From NCBI RefSeq assembly GCF_014696385.1, contig NZ_JACJQB010000014.1:1-64000 (forward strand): 64,000 nucleotides of DNA, in the 5' to 3' direction. The notes below the pieces were generated by a model that saw only the letters and a program-made list of their open reading frames with translations, was not told the DNA's origin and searched no databases. A program made the translations under genes and the position numbers. The DNA is from Pseudanabaena mucicola FACHB-723 (lineage in GTDB: Bacteria > Cyanobacteriota > Cyanobacteriia > Pseudanabaenales > Pseudanabaenaceae). This document shows, piece after piece, positions 34,384 through 43,337 of the stretch. Numbering within the stretch: the first letter of the stretch is position 1; each line of letters opens with the position of its first letter.

Positions 34384-35310
34384 ATGGGTCAGTCAGTTTT
34401 TAAAAAGGTAATTTCGGCATCGATTGTTGCTTTGGGTGCGATCGCAGTTAGTCTGCCTGCACAGGCGGGGACATTGATAAATGGTTGGAACTATGCCAAT
34501 GACGATCAACTCTATGACGGTTCAGGTGGTCTATCGGGAAACGCCAATTTTGGACCCGCTAGCCGCTATGACTTCTACGGGATGGGGTTTAAGCAGGTTG
34601 GCAATGAGATTTTTGTAGGTATTAACACTAGTTACAAAGCTGGCACTAATGGGGTTATCAACAATGTTGGCTATGGAGATTTGTTTTTAGACTTTGGCTA
34701 TGACAGTGGCAGCAATTTCCAATTCCAAAACGCTCAGGGAGCATTACTTGGTATTCGTTTTGCCCCTAATGACATGAATCCTTCAAGTAACCTAAATGGT
34801 GTATATACAGGCGTTAAAGGTAAGAGTGTTGCTGGTAGTAACCAAGGCTATACCAATCTGAAGACTTACAACGATAAAGTTAAGGCTGACAACGATAATG
34901 GCAACGCCAATTCCCGATTTGGTGATTTGCTCTGGACTGATCCATATTTTGCGGCCTATACCCCCGGATCTACCTCTATTCCCAATGTAATTAATACTGG
35001 TACTTTCGCAAACAATAGTGTCCGTAGCCTCACTCCTGCGCAACTAGCTGCTCAACTTTTCCCGACCACTGTGAACTTGGCTAGTAACAACAAGTATGTT
35101 TATGGATTTGCTTTTACTTTGCCTGATCAATATCGCGGCATGTCATTCCTTGCCACATTAGGATTTGAGTGCAGCAATGACACAATATCTGCTTATGTAC
35201 CTCGACCTGTACCTGTGCCTCCTGCGGTTGCAGGAGTTTTGGTAGCTGGTGCTTTAGGTGGCTGGCGTGCAGCTAAGCGCAAGAAAACATTAAATGCTGT
35301 TGAAGCTTAG
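34384..35310 (+). CDS. XDD3-like exosortase-dependent surface protein
   Basis: The protein starts MGQSVFKKVISASIVALGAI with a signal peptide ending PAQAG. The body begins TLINGWNYANDDQ and contains YDFYGMGFKQ and YGDLFLDF, the pattern of cyanobacterial XDD3-type surface proteins. The C-terminus is a sorting signal: PVPVPPAVAGVLVAGALGG followed by WRAAKRKK, i.e. proline motif, membrane helix and basic tail, as processed by exosortase. A GTG at 34375 is an alternative start. No exosortase gene is in the window. Confidence 0.75.
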   Translation: MGQSVFKKVISASIVALGAIAVSLPAQAGTLINGWNYANDDQLYDGSGGLSGNANFGPASRYDFYGMGFKQVGNEIFVGINTSYKAGTNGVINNVGYGDLFLDFGYDSGSNFQFQNAQGALLGIRFAPNDMNPSSNLNGVYTGVKGKSVAGSNQGYTNLKTYNDKVKADNDNGNANSRFGDLLWTDPYFAAYTPGSTSIPNVINTGTFANNSVRSLTPAQLAAQLFPTTVNLASNNKYVYGFAFTLPDQYRGMSFLATLGFECSNDTISAYVPRPVPVPPAVAGVLVAGALGGWRAAKRKKTLNAVEA

Positions 35311-35345
35311 ATAAAAAAGGTCGTGCTTTGCACGACCTTTTTTAT
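35311..35345. terminator. 16-bp bidirectional terminator
   Basis: The arms 35311-35326 and 35330-35345 pair exactly, with A and T tracts and a GTGCTTTGCAC tip, between two convergent genes. Confidence 0.88.
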
Positions 35346-36538
35346 GGAATACTCCAGATGTGAATGTTGCAGTCTTCGCCACCACTAACTAAAGTCTGTT
35401 CATCGTGACTAAGTGCGATCGCATTAATTAAGTTGACATGCCCATTGAGTACCTGAATTGGTGCGCCTGTTTCCAAGTTCCAAACTCGAATTTCTTTATA
35501 ACTGGCACTGATTAAGGTTTTACCATCACGACTAATGATCAAAGACTTGACCCAGCCCCAATGACCTTCTAGGGTACGAATTGCCTTACCTGTTTGCAAA
35601 TCCCAAACCTTGATGCGGGTGTCGAGACTGCCACTGACGAGGGTGCGTCCATCGGGACTAATCGCAAAACATAGCACCCTTGCCGAATGTCCGATAAATT
35701 CCCAGCGCAATTTCCCAGACATTAAATCCCAGACCCGAATTGTCGTATCCCAACTACAACTTGCGATCGCATTACCATCGGGACTTAGTGCAACGGCATC
35801 CACCAAACTCGTATGCCCACGCAAAGTCCGAATCTCTGTACCTGTTTTGAGATCCCATAGTTTAATCGTGGTGTCTTGGCTGCCTGTAATCAAGGTTTTG
35901 CCATTGGGGGTAATTGCTACCGAATTGATATAGCCAAGGTGCCCCGTTAATGACAGTAACTCTTTGCCAGATAGAGCATCCCAAATTTTAATCGTTTTGT
36001 CGCGACTACCACTGGCTAGTAGGCGACCATTGGTACTGAGGGCAATGGAGGTAACGATGTGGCTGTGACCGCGAATTGTGCCAACCTGCTTATTGTGATT
36101 TCTACCTAAGTCCCAAACCTTGATTGTGCCATCAAGACCAGCGCTATATAAAATCCTGCCATTTTTTGACAAAGCTAAAGTTGCGATCGCAGAGCCATGA
36201 CCTTGCAAAGTATCCACAATATCGAAGAGATGATATTGGCTATAGTCGGCTATGGCTTGGCGGACATGCACTTCTGGTCTACGCCATAGTAAAGACAGGG
36301 CAGTACGCTGCACTGGGATTGAGTAATCTTGTAAACCCTGCAAAACTAGATCTAAGCCTGTTTCGCCATAGTTGAGAGCCTCTTTTAAGGCAACAACTCT
36401 AACCGCGATCGCAGGACTATGCAATCTTCTTTTTACCCCCTCTATGCCACCTAGTACCAAGCCCCCGATGGGTGGCGGCAACTGACCTCCAAGCACTGCA
36501 TCCTTGGAAGATGTACATCTGATTGGTGGTCTACCCAT
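35342..36538 (-). CDS. WD40-repeat protein
   Basis: The 398-residue protein begins with a short region followed by LGGIEGVKRRLHSPAIAVRV and a HEAT-like helical segment (residues about 30-110) found at the front of cyanobacterial WD40 proteins. Seven WD40 repeats follow, with recurring GH...VWDL motifs (for example LSLTGHLGYINSVAI and TTIRVWDLMSGK). These make a beta propeller for protein binding. No enzymatic domain is attached. Confidence 0.88.
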   Translation of the reverse strand: MGRPPIRCTSSKDAVLGGQLPPPIGGLVLGGIEGVKRRLHSPAIAVRVVALKEALNYGETGLDLVLQGLQDYSIPVQRTALSLLWRRPEVHVRQAIADYSQYHLFDIVDTLQGHGSAIATLALSKNGRILYSAGLDGTIKVWDLGRNHNKQVGTIRGHSHIVTSIALSTNGRLLASGSRDKTIKIWDALSGKELLSLTGHLGYINSVAITPNGKTLITGSQDTTIKLWDLKTGTEIRTLRGHTSLVDAVALSPDGNAIASCSWDTTIRVWDLMSGKLRWEFIGHSARVLCFAISPDGRTLVSGSLDTRIKVWDLQTGKAIRTLEGHWGWVKSLIISRDGKTLISASYKEIRVWNLETGAPIQVLNGHVNLINAIALSHDEQTLVSGGEDCNIHIWSIP

Positions 36539-36717
36539 ACTGTTAATAAGCCCCCCTTGGATTCATGACGGTGATAGTCTGATGTTTGCCAAAAATTTAG
36601 AAGGATTACCACCAAGGCGGCAAAGCTGTCCAGAATTATATGCCCAAAACTAAATTTGGTTTTGAGGTAAGCTTGCAACTGGACTATAGATAGATCGAGC
36701 TAGACATCAGTAAAACT

Positions 36718-37980
36718 ATGAGCTTAATGCCCAAGCATTTACGTGAACATAATATTTCCCTCAAGAGCCATCCCAAAAACACTGTAAAAAAAATACCTTT
36801 CAAGCAATGGTGCGTTTTGGGAAGCTTAGCGATCGCCTTATTGTCAAGCTGCCAACAGCCGCAACCCACCCCATCACCAACTGCAACACCTACGGTGAGC
36901 GCCACACCCGCCGCCCAAGAAACTGAAGGTATCTTAGAAAAGGTCAAGGCGCGGGGCAAGCTAATTTGCGGTGTCAATGGCAAGTTACCGGGATTTAGCT
37001 ATGTAGATGAAAAGGGCGTTTGGAGCGGATTGGATGTTGACTATTGCCGCGCCATTGCCGCCGCTGTTTTGGGAGATGCCAAGGCGGTCGATTACAAACC
37101 ATTGCTAGCTAAAGATCGCTTCACCGCTATTCAAACAGGTGAAGTCGATATCTTGATGCGAAATACTACCCGTACCCTTAGTCGCGAAATTGCTCCTAAC
37201 ATATCTTTTGCGCCGACCACTTTTTTTGATGGACAGGGGATTATGCTCAGAATTGGCAAAGCGCCAACGAGTAAGTCTACGCCTAGCCCTAGCCCAACAA
37301 CTTCGCCATCCCCTAGCGCCAATCCCTCCCCCGAAGCCTCTGCGAAATCAGATGAACTGCCAACTATCAATAAAGATGTTGCGCTATCTCTGAAGGATTT
37401 AGACAATAAAAAAATCTGTGTCGAAATTGGGGTGAATGCGAACAATCTGGAATCTGTGATCGCAGAAGCTGAACTTAAAGTTGAATCGCTCGTACTACCC
37501 GATCTAGATGCCGTTCTCAATGCTTACTCCCAAGGTGATTGCGAAGCCGTCTCGTCAGAAAAGTCACAACTCGCTGCATGGCGCAGCAAATTACCCCGAC
37601 CTGCTGATCACAAAATTCTCGATCTGAGTTTGTCCAAAGAACCGCTTAGCCCTGCGATTGTTGCCAATGACGATCGTTGGCGTGACGTGGTGACATGGGT
37701 AGTTTATGCCACCTTCTATGCTGAAGAATTGGACATCACTATGGAAAACTACACAATTTTTAAAGATACGAAAAACCTCGAAGTAGCTAGGTTTCTCGGT
37801 ACAACTGACTCCCTTGGTATTGAATTAGGGCTTGCGCCAGACTGGACAACGCAAATCCTCAAACAAGTTGGCAATTATAGTGATATCTATAAACGCAATC
37901 TTGCCCCCTTAGATATTCCCCGTGGGTTAAATCGCACTTGGAAGCAGGGTGGTCTGCTCTATTCGATGCCATTTCGCTAA
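36718..37980 (+). CDS. amino-acid-type ABC transporter solute-binding lipoprotein with linker insertion
   Basis: This 420-residue protein has an N-terminal signal with lipobox (LAIALLSSCQQ) and a Pro/Thr linker. The periplasmic amino-acid-binding fold shows RGKLICGVNGKLPGFSY, GLDVDYCRAIAAAVLGD and RFTAIQTGEVDILMRN, as in AapJ/BztA-like proteins. A low-complexity Ser/Pro stretch (about residues 180-215) is inserted where family members run straight from FDGQG to the second lobe. No permease or ATPase genes are beside it. Confidence 0.82.
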   Translation: MSLMPKHLREHNISLKSHPKNTVKKIPFKQWCVLGSLAIALLSSCQQPQPTPSPTATPTVSATPAAQETEGILEKVKARGKLICGVNGKLPGFSYVDEKGVWSGLDVDYCRAIAAAVLGDAKAVDYKPLLAKDRFTAIQTGEVDILMRNTTRTLSREIAPNISFAPTTFFDGQGIMLRIGKAPTSKSTPSPSPTTSPSPSANPSPEASAKSDELPTINKDVALSLKDLDNKKICVEIGVNANNLESVIAEAELKVESLVLPDLDAVLNAYSQGDCEAVSSEKSQLAAWRSKLPRPADHKILDLSLSKEPLSPAIVANDDRWRDVVTWVVYATFYAEELDITMENYTIFKDTKNLEVARFLGTTDSLGIELGLAPDWTTQILKQVGNYSDIYKRNLAPLDIPRGLNRTWKQGGLLYSMPFR

Positions 37981-37997
37981 ACATTAGGTATACACAA

Positions 37998-38909
37998 ATG
38001 TCGTTTATCGTTTCTGCGATCGCTTCACTCGTCTCGATATTGGTATTTTTTAATAACAAACGTCTGGTCGATAACCGCATTGCCCAACTGGTGATACAGG
38101 TGATCGCAGGGTTAATCGCTTTAGTCACTACGATTAATGCCTTGAGTCGATTGATTATTGTGATTCCTGCGGGAAATGTTGGCGTGGAAGATTTTCAGGG
38201 GAAGGTCAGCGATCGCAGCTTAACCGCAGGGCTGCATGTGATTAATCCCTTCGCAGATGTGGTGCAGTTCTCCGTGCGATTACGTGATCTCAAAGAAGAA
38301 ATTGGCGCAACTTCTAAGGAAGGCTTGGCTTTAGCGATTGATATCAGCATCCAATATCGGATTGATCCTGCTAAAGCAGCAAGTATTTACCTGAATATCG
38401 GCACTGAAGAAAGTGAAATTGTAATTTCACGATTTCGGGCGATTTCGCGAGAAATTATCTCTGGATATTCTGCTGAAGATGTTTATGCTACTAAGCGCGA
38501 AGAAATCAGTCTCAAACTTGCCGAAAAATTGCGATCGCAGCTTGCGCCGATTGGTTTTATTGTCGATGAAGCTCTGCTACGAAACGTCAAAGTGCCTGAA
38601 ACTTTGCAAGCTGCCATTCAGCAACGCCTCAAAGCTGAGCAGGAAAATTTACAAATGAAATTTGTCTTAGAAAAAGAGAAGCAAGAAGCCGATCGCAAAC
38701 GAATTGAGGCAAGGGGCAGCGCTGATGCTCAAAAAATCTTGGCGGAAGGGCTTACTCCCGCAGTGTTGCAACTAAGGCAAATCGAAGCTACTGAAAAACT
38801 AGCGCAATCTCAAAATTCTAAACTAGTAATTCTTGGTAATAGCCAAAACACACCATTAATTTTGCCACTTGATCGTGAAGCTAGTAGAGCCATTGCGCCA
38901 ACTCCATAA
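37998..38909 (+). CDS. prohibitin-family SPFH protein (second paralogue)
   Basis: From the ATG at 37998 the protein has two hydrophobic segments near the start (MSFIVSAIASLVSILVFF and VIQVIAGLIALVTTINAL), then an SPFH domain (VIPAGNVGVEDFQGKVSDR, ALAIDISIQYRIDP) and a helical tail (EKEKQEADRKRIEARG). It starts 17 bp after the binding-protein gene and could be co-transcribed with it. Prohibitins form ring assemblies in membranes. Confidence 0.87.
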   Translation: MSFIVSAIASLVSILVFFNNKRLVDNRIAQLVIQVIAGLIALVTTINALSRLIIVIPAGNVGVEDFQGKVSDRSLTAGLHVINPFADVVQFSVRLRDLKEEIGATSKEGLALAIDISIQYRIDPAKAASIYLNIGTEESEIVISRFRAISREIISGYSAEDVYATKREEISLKLAEKLRSQLAPIGFIVDEALLRNVKVPETLQAAIQQRLKAEQENLQMKFVLEKEKQEADRKRIEARGSADAQKILAEGLTPAVLQLRQIEATEKLAQSQNSKLVILGNSQNTPLILPLDREASRAIAPTP

Positions 38910-38919
38910 TGCTCAAAAT

Positions 38920-39020
38920 CAAAACCGCAAAAATGAGTGACGGTAATTCGCACCGCCACTCATTTTTGCGGTTTTGAGATTTTGCAAAAGTGTTGCTTCG
39001 TAACACTTTTGCAAAATCTC
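38920..39020. terminator. two consecutive perfect hairpins
   Basis: Hairpin one pairs 38920-38939 with 38957-38976 (20 bp, exact). Hairpin two pairs 38976-38994 with 39002-39020 (19 bp, exact). They share base 38976 and lie between the SPFH gene and plsX. Confidence 0.75.
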
Positions 39021-39136
39021 TTGCGGCTTGTTTGAGATTGCTGATGGCTGAGGTGACTCGAACTGTTAAAATTTCTGGAAGGTTTAATAAAATTCTTTAC
39101 AGTTTTAGTCATAAAACGTAGACAGGATCGCCAAAC

Positions 39137-40183
39137 GTGAGAATTGCAGTAGATGCGATGGGTGGGGACTTTGCCCCACGCGAAATAATTGAAGGAGCAA
39201 TATTAGCTCAAACCCAATTGGGTGTAGATATAGCGCTAGTAGGCGATCGCGACGTTCTTGCTAATTACCTCAAGCAACATAACTATCGCGAAAGTGAGCA
39301 TTTAGAAATCGTGCCGTCGGAGGGCATCATCGAAATGGATGATGAACCCCTCGAAGGGTTGCGTCGTAAGCCCAACTCCTCGATCGCCGTTGCCATGAAT
39401 TTAGTCAAACGCAAACAGGCGGATGCCGTAGTTTCGGCTGGACATTCTGGCGCAGCGATGGCAGCAGCTTTATTACGCTTAGGACGCTTGCCAGGGGTTG
39501 ACCGACCTGCGATTGGGGCATTATTTCCCACACAGGTTGCTCATAAGCCTGTCTTGCTGCTAGATGTGGGTGCAAATGTGGACTGCCGCCCTAAATTTTT
39601 AGAACAGTTTGCAATCATGGGGTCGCTCTATAGCCAATATGCGATCGGCATTAAAGAACCAAAAGTGGGTCTGCTTAATATTGGCGAAGAAGAATGTAAG
39701 GGTAATGAACTAGCGATTCGAGTTCACCAAGCCCTCCGCGAAAATCCCCAAATCACCTTTGCGGGCAATGCCGAAGGTCGAGATATCCTCAAAGGTCAGT
39801 TTGATGTAATTGTCTGTGATGGCTTTGCGGGAAATATTGTACTCAAATTTGCCGAAGGTGTCGGCAATGCAGTCATGCAAATCCTCAAGGAAGAAATTCC
39901 CAGAGGATGGCGAGGTAAACTTGGCGCTTTGATCTTGAAACCCAATCTGAAAAAGGTAAAAGAGCGCATTGATGCCGATGAATACGGTGGTGCGTTACTG
40001 CTCGGCGTGGCAGGGGTTTGCGTAATTAGTCACGGTAGCTCTAATGCCGTGAGCATTCGCAATGCCATCCGTGTTGCCAAGGATGCCGCCGAAAATGGTG
40101 TACTCGACCGCATTCGTGGTCAAATCAAGCCCAAGGTATCTATCCCCGCGATTGATGACACCCCCGACGATCCGCCAACTTAA
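39137..40183 (+). CDS. plsX: phosphate acyltransferase
   Basis: The enzyme makes acyl-phosphate from acyl-ACP at the start of phospholipid synthesis. Its 348 residues begin with the family signature RIAVDAMGGDFAPREIIEGA and include VSAGHSGAAMAAAL and CDGFAGNIVLKFAEG. It uses a GTG start. The C-terminal extension (VSIPAIDDTPDDPPT) is low-complexity. It is 70 bp ahead of fabH, the usual plsX-fabH fatty-acid/lipid pair. Confidence 0.93.
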   Translation: MRIAVDAMGGDFAPREIIEGAILAQTQLGVDIALVGDRDVLANYLKQHNYRESEHLEIVPSEGIIEMDDEPLEGLRRKPNSSIAVAMNLVKRKQADAVVSAGHSGAAMAAALLRLGRLPGVDRPAIGALFPTQVAHKPVLLLDVGANVDCRPKFLEQFAIMGSLYSQYAIGIKEPKVGLLNIGEEECKGNELAIRVHQALRENPQITFAGNAEGRDILKGQFDVIVCDGFAGNIVLKFAEGVGNAVMQILKEEIPRGWRGKLGALILKPNLKKVKERIDADEYGGALLLGVAGVCVISHGSSNAVSIRNAIRVAKDAAENGVLDRIRGQIKPKVSIPAIDDTPDDPPT

Positions 40184-40253
40184 TGCTTCTGGTATTGTCG
40201 CGCAACGGCAATACTGGTTTTTTATATGTAGCCATTCAGATCAAATATAGCCA

Positions 40254-41237
40254 ATGTCTAATCCTGAATCTTCTCTTCTTGGAGTACGTTTTATTGGAAG
40301 CGGTTCTGCGCTTCCAGATCGCGTATTGACCAATCATGATCTTGCTCAAATGGTCGATACCACCGATGAGTGGATCGCTTCACGCACAGGGATTAAAGAG
40401 CGCCATATTGCCGATGGTGAAGAAGATTCAGTGGCGAATTTGGCAGCCAAGGCAGGAGGGCGAGCGATCGCCGCCGCAGGTTTAAATCCTGAAGATATTG
40501 ACCTCATTATTTTGGCAACCTCCACCAGCGATGATTTGTTTGGCACAGCAGGACGGGTACAAAAAATATTAGGTGCAGAACGAGCCGTTGCCTTTGATAT
40601 GGTGGCCGCTTGCTCTGGATTTGTCTTTGGCGTAGTCACTGCCTCACAATATATCCGTACAGGCGTTTACAAAAACGTCCTGTTGATTGGTGCTGATGTC
40701 CTATCCCGATGGGTGGACTGGCAAGATCGCCGCACCTGCATTTTATTTGGGGATGGAGCTGGCGCTGTGGTTTTACAGGCAAGCAGTGACAACAAATCTG
40801 CCAATAATTTGCTCGGTTTCGAGATGCGGAGTGATGGCAAGGGCAATGAATTTTTAAATATCAATTATTCAGGGCGCAGCACCTTTGAGCCAATCAGCAT
40901 GAATGGTCAAGAGGTTTATCGCTTTGCAGTGCGCCGTGTCCCTGAAGTCATTGAAAAAGCCCTGCACCATGCCAAGTACGAAGTCCATGATCTTGATTGG
41001 TTAGTATTGCATCAAGCCAATCAACGCATTATTGATGCGGTGGTCAATCGCTTTGGCATCGATCCTGCAAAAGCGGTCAGTAACATGGGTAAGTATGGCA
41101 ACACTTCGGCTGCATCAATTCCGATCGCAATTGATGAATGGGTTAGGGCTGGCAAAATTCAAAATGATCATCTAATTGCGATCGCAGGTTTTGGCGCAGG
41201 ACTAAGCTGGGGTTCAGCAGTATTTCGTTGGGGCTAA
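40254..41237 (+). CDS. fabH: 3-oxoacyl-ACP synthase III
   Basis: KASIII condenses acetyl-CoA with malonyl-ACP to start fatty-acid synthesis. Catalytic residues are visible: Cys in VAACSGFVFG, His in LVLHQANQRI and Asn in KYGNTSAAS. The 327-residue length is standard. It ends four bases inside the convergent dioxygenase-like gene. Confidence 0.94.
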   Translation: MSNPESSLLGVRFIGSGSALPDRVLTNHDLAQMVDTTDEWIASRTGIKERHIADGEEDSVANLAAKAGGRAIAAAGLNPEDIDLIILATSTSDDLFGTAGRVQKILGAERAVAFDMVAACSGFVFGVVTASQYIRTGVYKNVLLIGADVLSRWVDWQDRRTCILFGDGAGAVVLQASSDNKSANNLLGFEMRSDGKGNEFLNINYSGRSTFEPISMNGQEVYRFAVRRVPEVIEKALHHAKYEVHDLDWLVLHQANQRIIDAVVNRFGIDPAKAVSNMGKYGNTSAASIPIAIDEWVRAGKIQNDHLIAIAGFGAGLSWGSAVFRWG

Positions 41238-42253
41238 ACCTTGAGGCGATTTTTGGGAATCCATTTGCCCAAGCCCTTTAAGCGATCGCGCCAAGTCACG
41301 CAGTCACGAGTATCTGCTGGCAAAAGACTCGCCATATATTGCAGTTGGCTCGCTAATAGAGGCGATCTGCCACAGAAAAAGGGATGTCGGGGTTTCTGAC
41401 TGCAATAGCCAAAAAATATCGCTGCGCGTTCAAACTTGCTGGGGGGCTTGCCACGATGGTAATAGCGAGCTGTATCCACAAAAATGACAGTGCCAGCCTT
41501 GCCTGTGCAGCTTTTATACCAGTTTTTTTGTAACTCTTCAGGCAACATCGCCTCAATATCTTCATGCAGGGCAGTTTTATAGCGTCGCCAAGATTTAGAC
41601 AATAATTCCTGACATAAAAAATCATTTACCTCAGGCGTGACACATTCAAAGGGGCCACCGTCATCATTCACGTCATTTATATAAACGCCCACTTTGACAA
41701 TTTGCCAATCTTCTTTATCCCGATGCCACTTGCGAGGCCCTGCTTGTTTACCATCGGGCAGACTGTAGTAATAGGACAAACCATCATAGGCAACAGGTAA
41801 CTTGAGATAGTTCTCAATAATCCGTAACAGCTTGATATCTGCACCCCAAATAAATAGTTCAGGGTAACGCATAACTTGCTCGGCACTGATATTGAGGGTA
41901 TGTTTGCCCAAGTTTACAGGTAGCTTTGTCGCTGATTGGAGTTCCTTGGCAACGCTCTGCGCCGATTGCAAAAAGCGATCGCTATGGGGAATTGCTAAAT
42001 CATCCAAATGAGTAATCGCAACACCATATGCTTTCAATTCTTTAACAATTTTCCATTCGTTATCCAGTGGGCTATTGATGAGGGGTTGATATTCTTGGAG
42101 AAATTTTTGATAGCGCGGATACAGAATCCTTCGCTCGACCATATCAAGATTACTAATAAACAAAGCAATATCTGACGGGATACTGATTATTCTTTGCCAT
42201 AGCTTCTCAATCGCTTGGTAGGTCTGAGATATTATGTTTGGATTCATCCACAT
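41234..42253 (-). CDS. phytanoyl-CoA dioxygenase-like protein
   Basis: The 339-residue protein has the metal-binding pattern of the 2-oxoglutarate/Fe(II) PhyH family: KWHRDKEDWQ (His-x-Asp) and RYYHRGKPP (distal His), with ERAAIFFGYC supplying the Arg that would bind 2-oxoglutarate. The N-terminal third is helical and unassigned. Hydroxylation of a lipid or small molecule is likely but the substrate is unknown. The gene overlaps fabH tail to tail. Confidence 0.75.
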   Translation of the reverse strand: MWMNPNIISQTYQAIEKLWQRIISIPSDIALFISNLDMVERRILYPRYQKFLQEYQPLINSPLDNEWKIVKELKAYGVAITHLDDLAIPHSDRFLQSAQSVAKELQSATKLPVNLGKHTLNISAEQVMRYPELFIWGADIKLLRIIENYLKLPVAYDGLSYYYSLPDGKQAGPRKWHRDKEDWQIVKVGVYINDVNDDGGPFECVTPEVNDFLCQELLSKSWRRYKTALHEDIEAMLPEELQKNWYKSCTGKAGTVIFVDTARYYHRGKPPSKFERAAIFFGYCSQKPRHPFFCGRSPLLASQLQYMASLLPADTRDCVTWRDRLKGLGKWIPKNRLKV

Positions 42254-42367
42254 AAACCTTTTTGATCGTTATTTAGTCATGTCTCGGAATTTAGCCATGC
42301 CTAACAGCGCAGATATAAGACGACAAAAGTTAGTTAATGTTCTCGATATTATAACTTTTTGATGAAA

Positions 42368-43249
42368 TCATGAGGTTAGCCAGCCTACAATCTCATGATT
42401 GACCCTTTGAGGATTGTCATCATGGGCGCAGTGACCAAGATTCTCGAGATAGATTAGCGTCGCGTTAGGAGCATGTTTTACCAACCGCTTACCCTCTGCT
42501 GGGGGAATCAGCCGATCGTTGCTGCCCCACAAAATTAATAGTGGAGCCTGTAACTTCTCAAGGGCTTGGGGCAAGTTGGGGGAATAATTTGGTTGATTAA
42601 TACTGCGATTGAGTCGTAAAAATGCTTCGGCAGCTTGGCGATCGCGGGCAGGGGCGGCAATAATTTCTACCAACTGATCATCGACACGACTGCGATCGCA
42701 ATAGACGATTCTGTTTAGCACTAGTCGAATTGTGAAAGGTTGGCGCACTAAATGAAATAGGGGCTTGACGAGTAAACCTGACACAATTGCTTTGACCGTG
42801 CGTTCGATTGGTTGCAGTGCCTTGGGAACCATATCGTTAAAAGCAGCAATGTCTGGCAAACTGATCACGACTACGCCTGATGCAATCTGTGGATGCTGAC
42901 TGGCGGCAATTACCGATACGAGTGCGCCGATGGAGTTGCCAATGATGACCATCGGCACATTAATAAATTTGTGCCAAAATTGCCAAACCTGTTCTACCCA
43001 TAAATGGATGGAATATTTGGTGGGTGGCTTTTCAGAATTACCAAAACCGATTAGATCGATTGCATAAACCGTATGATTTTCGGCTAAAGCGGGGATATTG
43101 TCGCGCCAGTGATCGATTGCTGCGCCAAATCCATGGATGAGCAGGATCGGCGGCTTCTGACTATGGACATTTTGCGATCGCAGAAAGCCATATCGCGATC
43201 GCCATCCTCGAAAGTACCAATCACGATATTGCATAGTAGTTTTACGCAT
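42368..43249 (-). CDS. alpha/beta hydrolase
   Basis: The fold is clear: oxyanion HGFGAAIDHW, nucleophile elbow GNSIGALVS (Ser), an Asp in WGSNDRLIPP and a catalytic His in LGHCAHDD. About 293 residues with no signal peptide. Homologues in cyanobacteria include chlorophyll-processing and lipid esterases, but the substrate cannot be read from sequence. The ATG at 43249 (MRKTTMQYRD) is preferred; ATG at 43234 is possible. Confidence 0.85.
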   Translation of the reverse strand: MRKTTMQYRDWYFRGWRSRYGFLRSQNVHSQKPPILLIHGFGAAIDHWRDNIPALAENHTVYAIDLIGFGNSEKPPTKYSIHLWVEQVWQFWHKFINVPMVIIGNSIGALVSVIAASQHPQIASGVVVISLPDIAAFNDMVPKALQPIERTVKAIVSGLLVKPLFHLVRQPFTIRLVLNRIVYCDRSRVDDQLVEIIAAPARDRQAAEAFLRLNRSINQPNYSPNLPQALEKLQAPLLILWGSNDRLIPPAEGKRLVKHAPNATLIYLENLGHCAHDDNPQRVNHEIVGWLTS

Positions 43250-43289
43250 AGGTTGTCTCTGTCTGCCCAAATCTTATCACCTATCAAAA

Positions 43290-43324
43290 AGCCGATTGGC
43301 GGCGCTTTGTACCACCAATCGGCT
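43290..43324. terminator. hairpin after cysH
   Basis: The arms 43290-43299 and 43315-43324 (AGCCGATTGG against CCAATCGGCT) pair exactly between the end of cysH and the start of the next minus-strand gene. Confidence 0.6.
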
Positions 43325-43337
43325 GATCAACAAAAGT

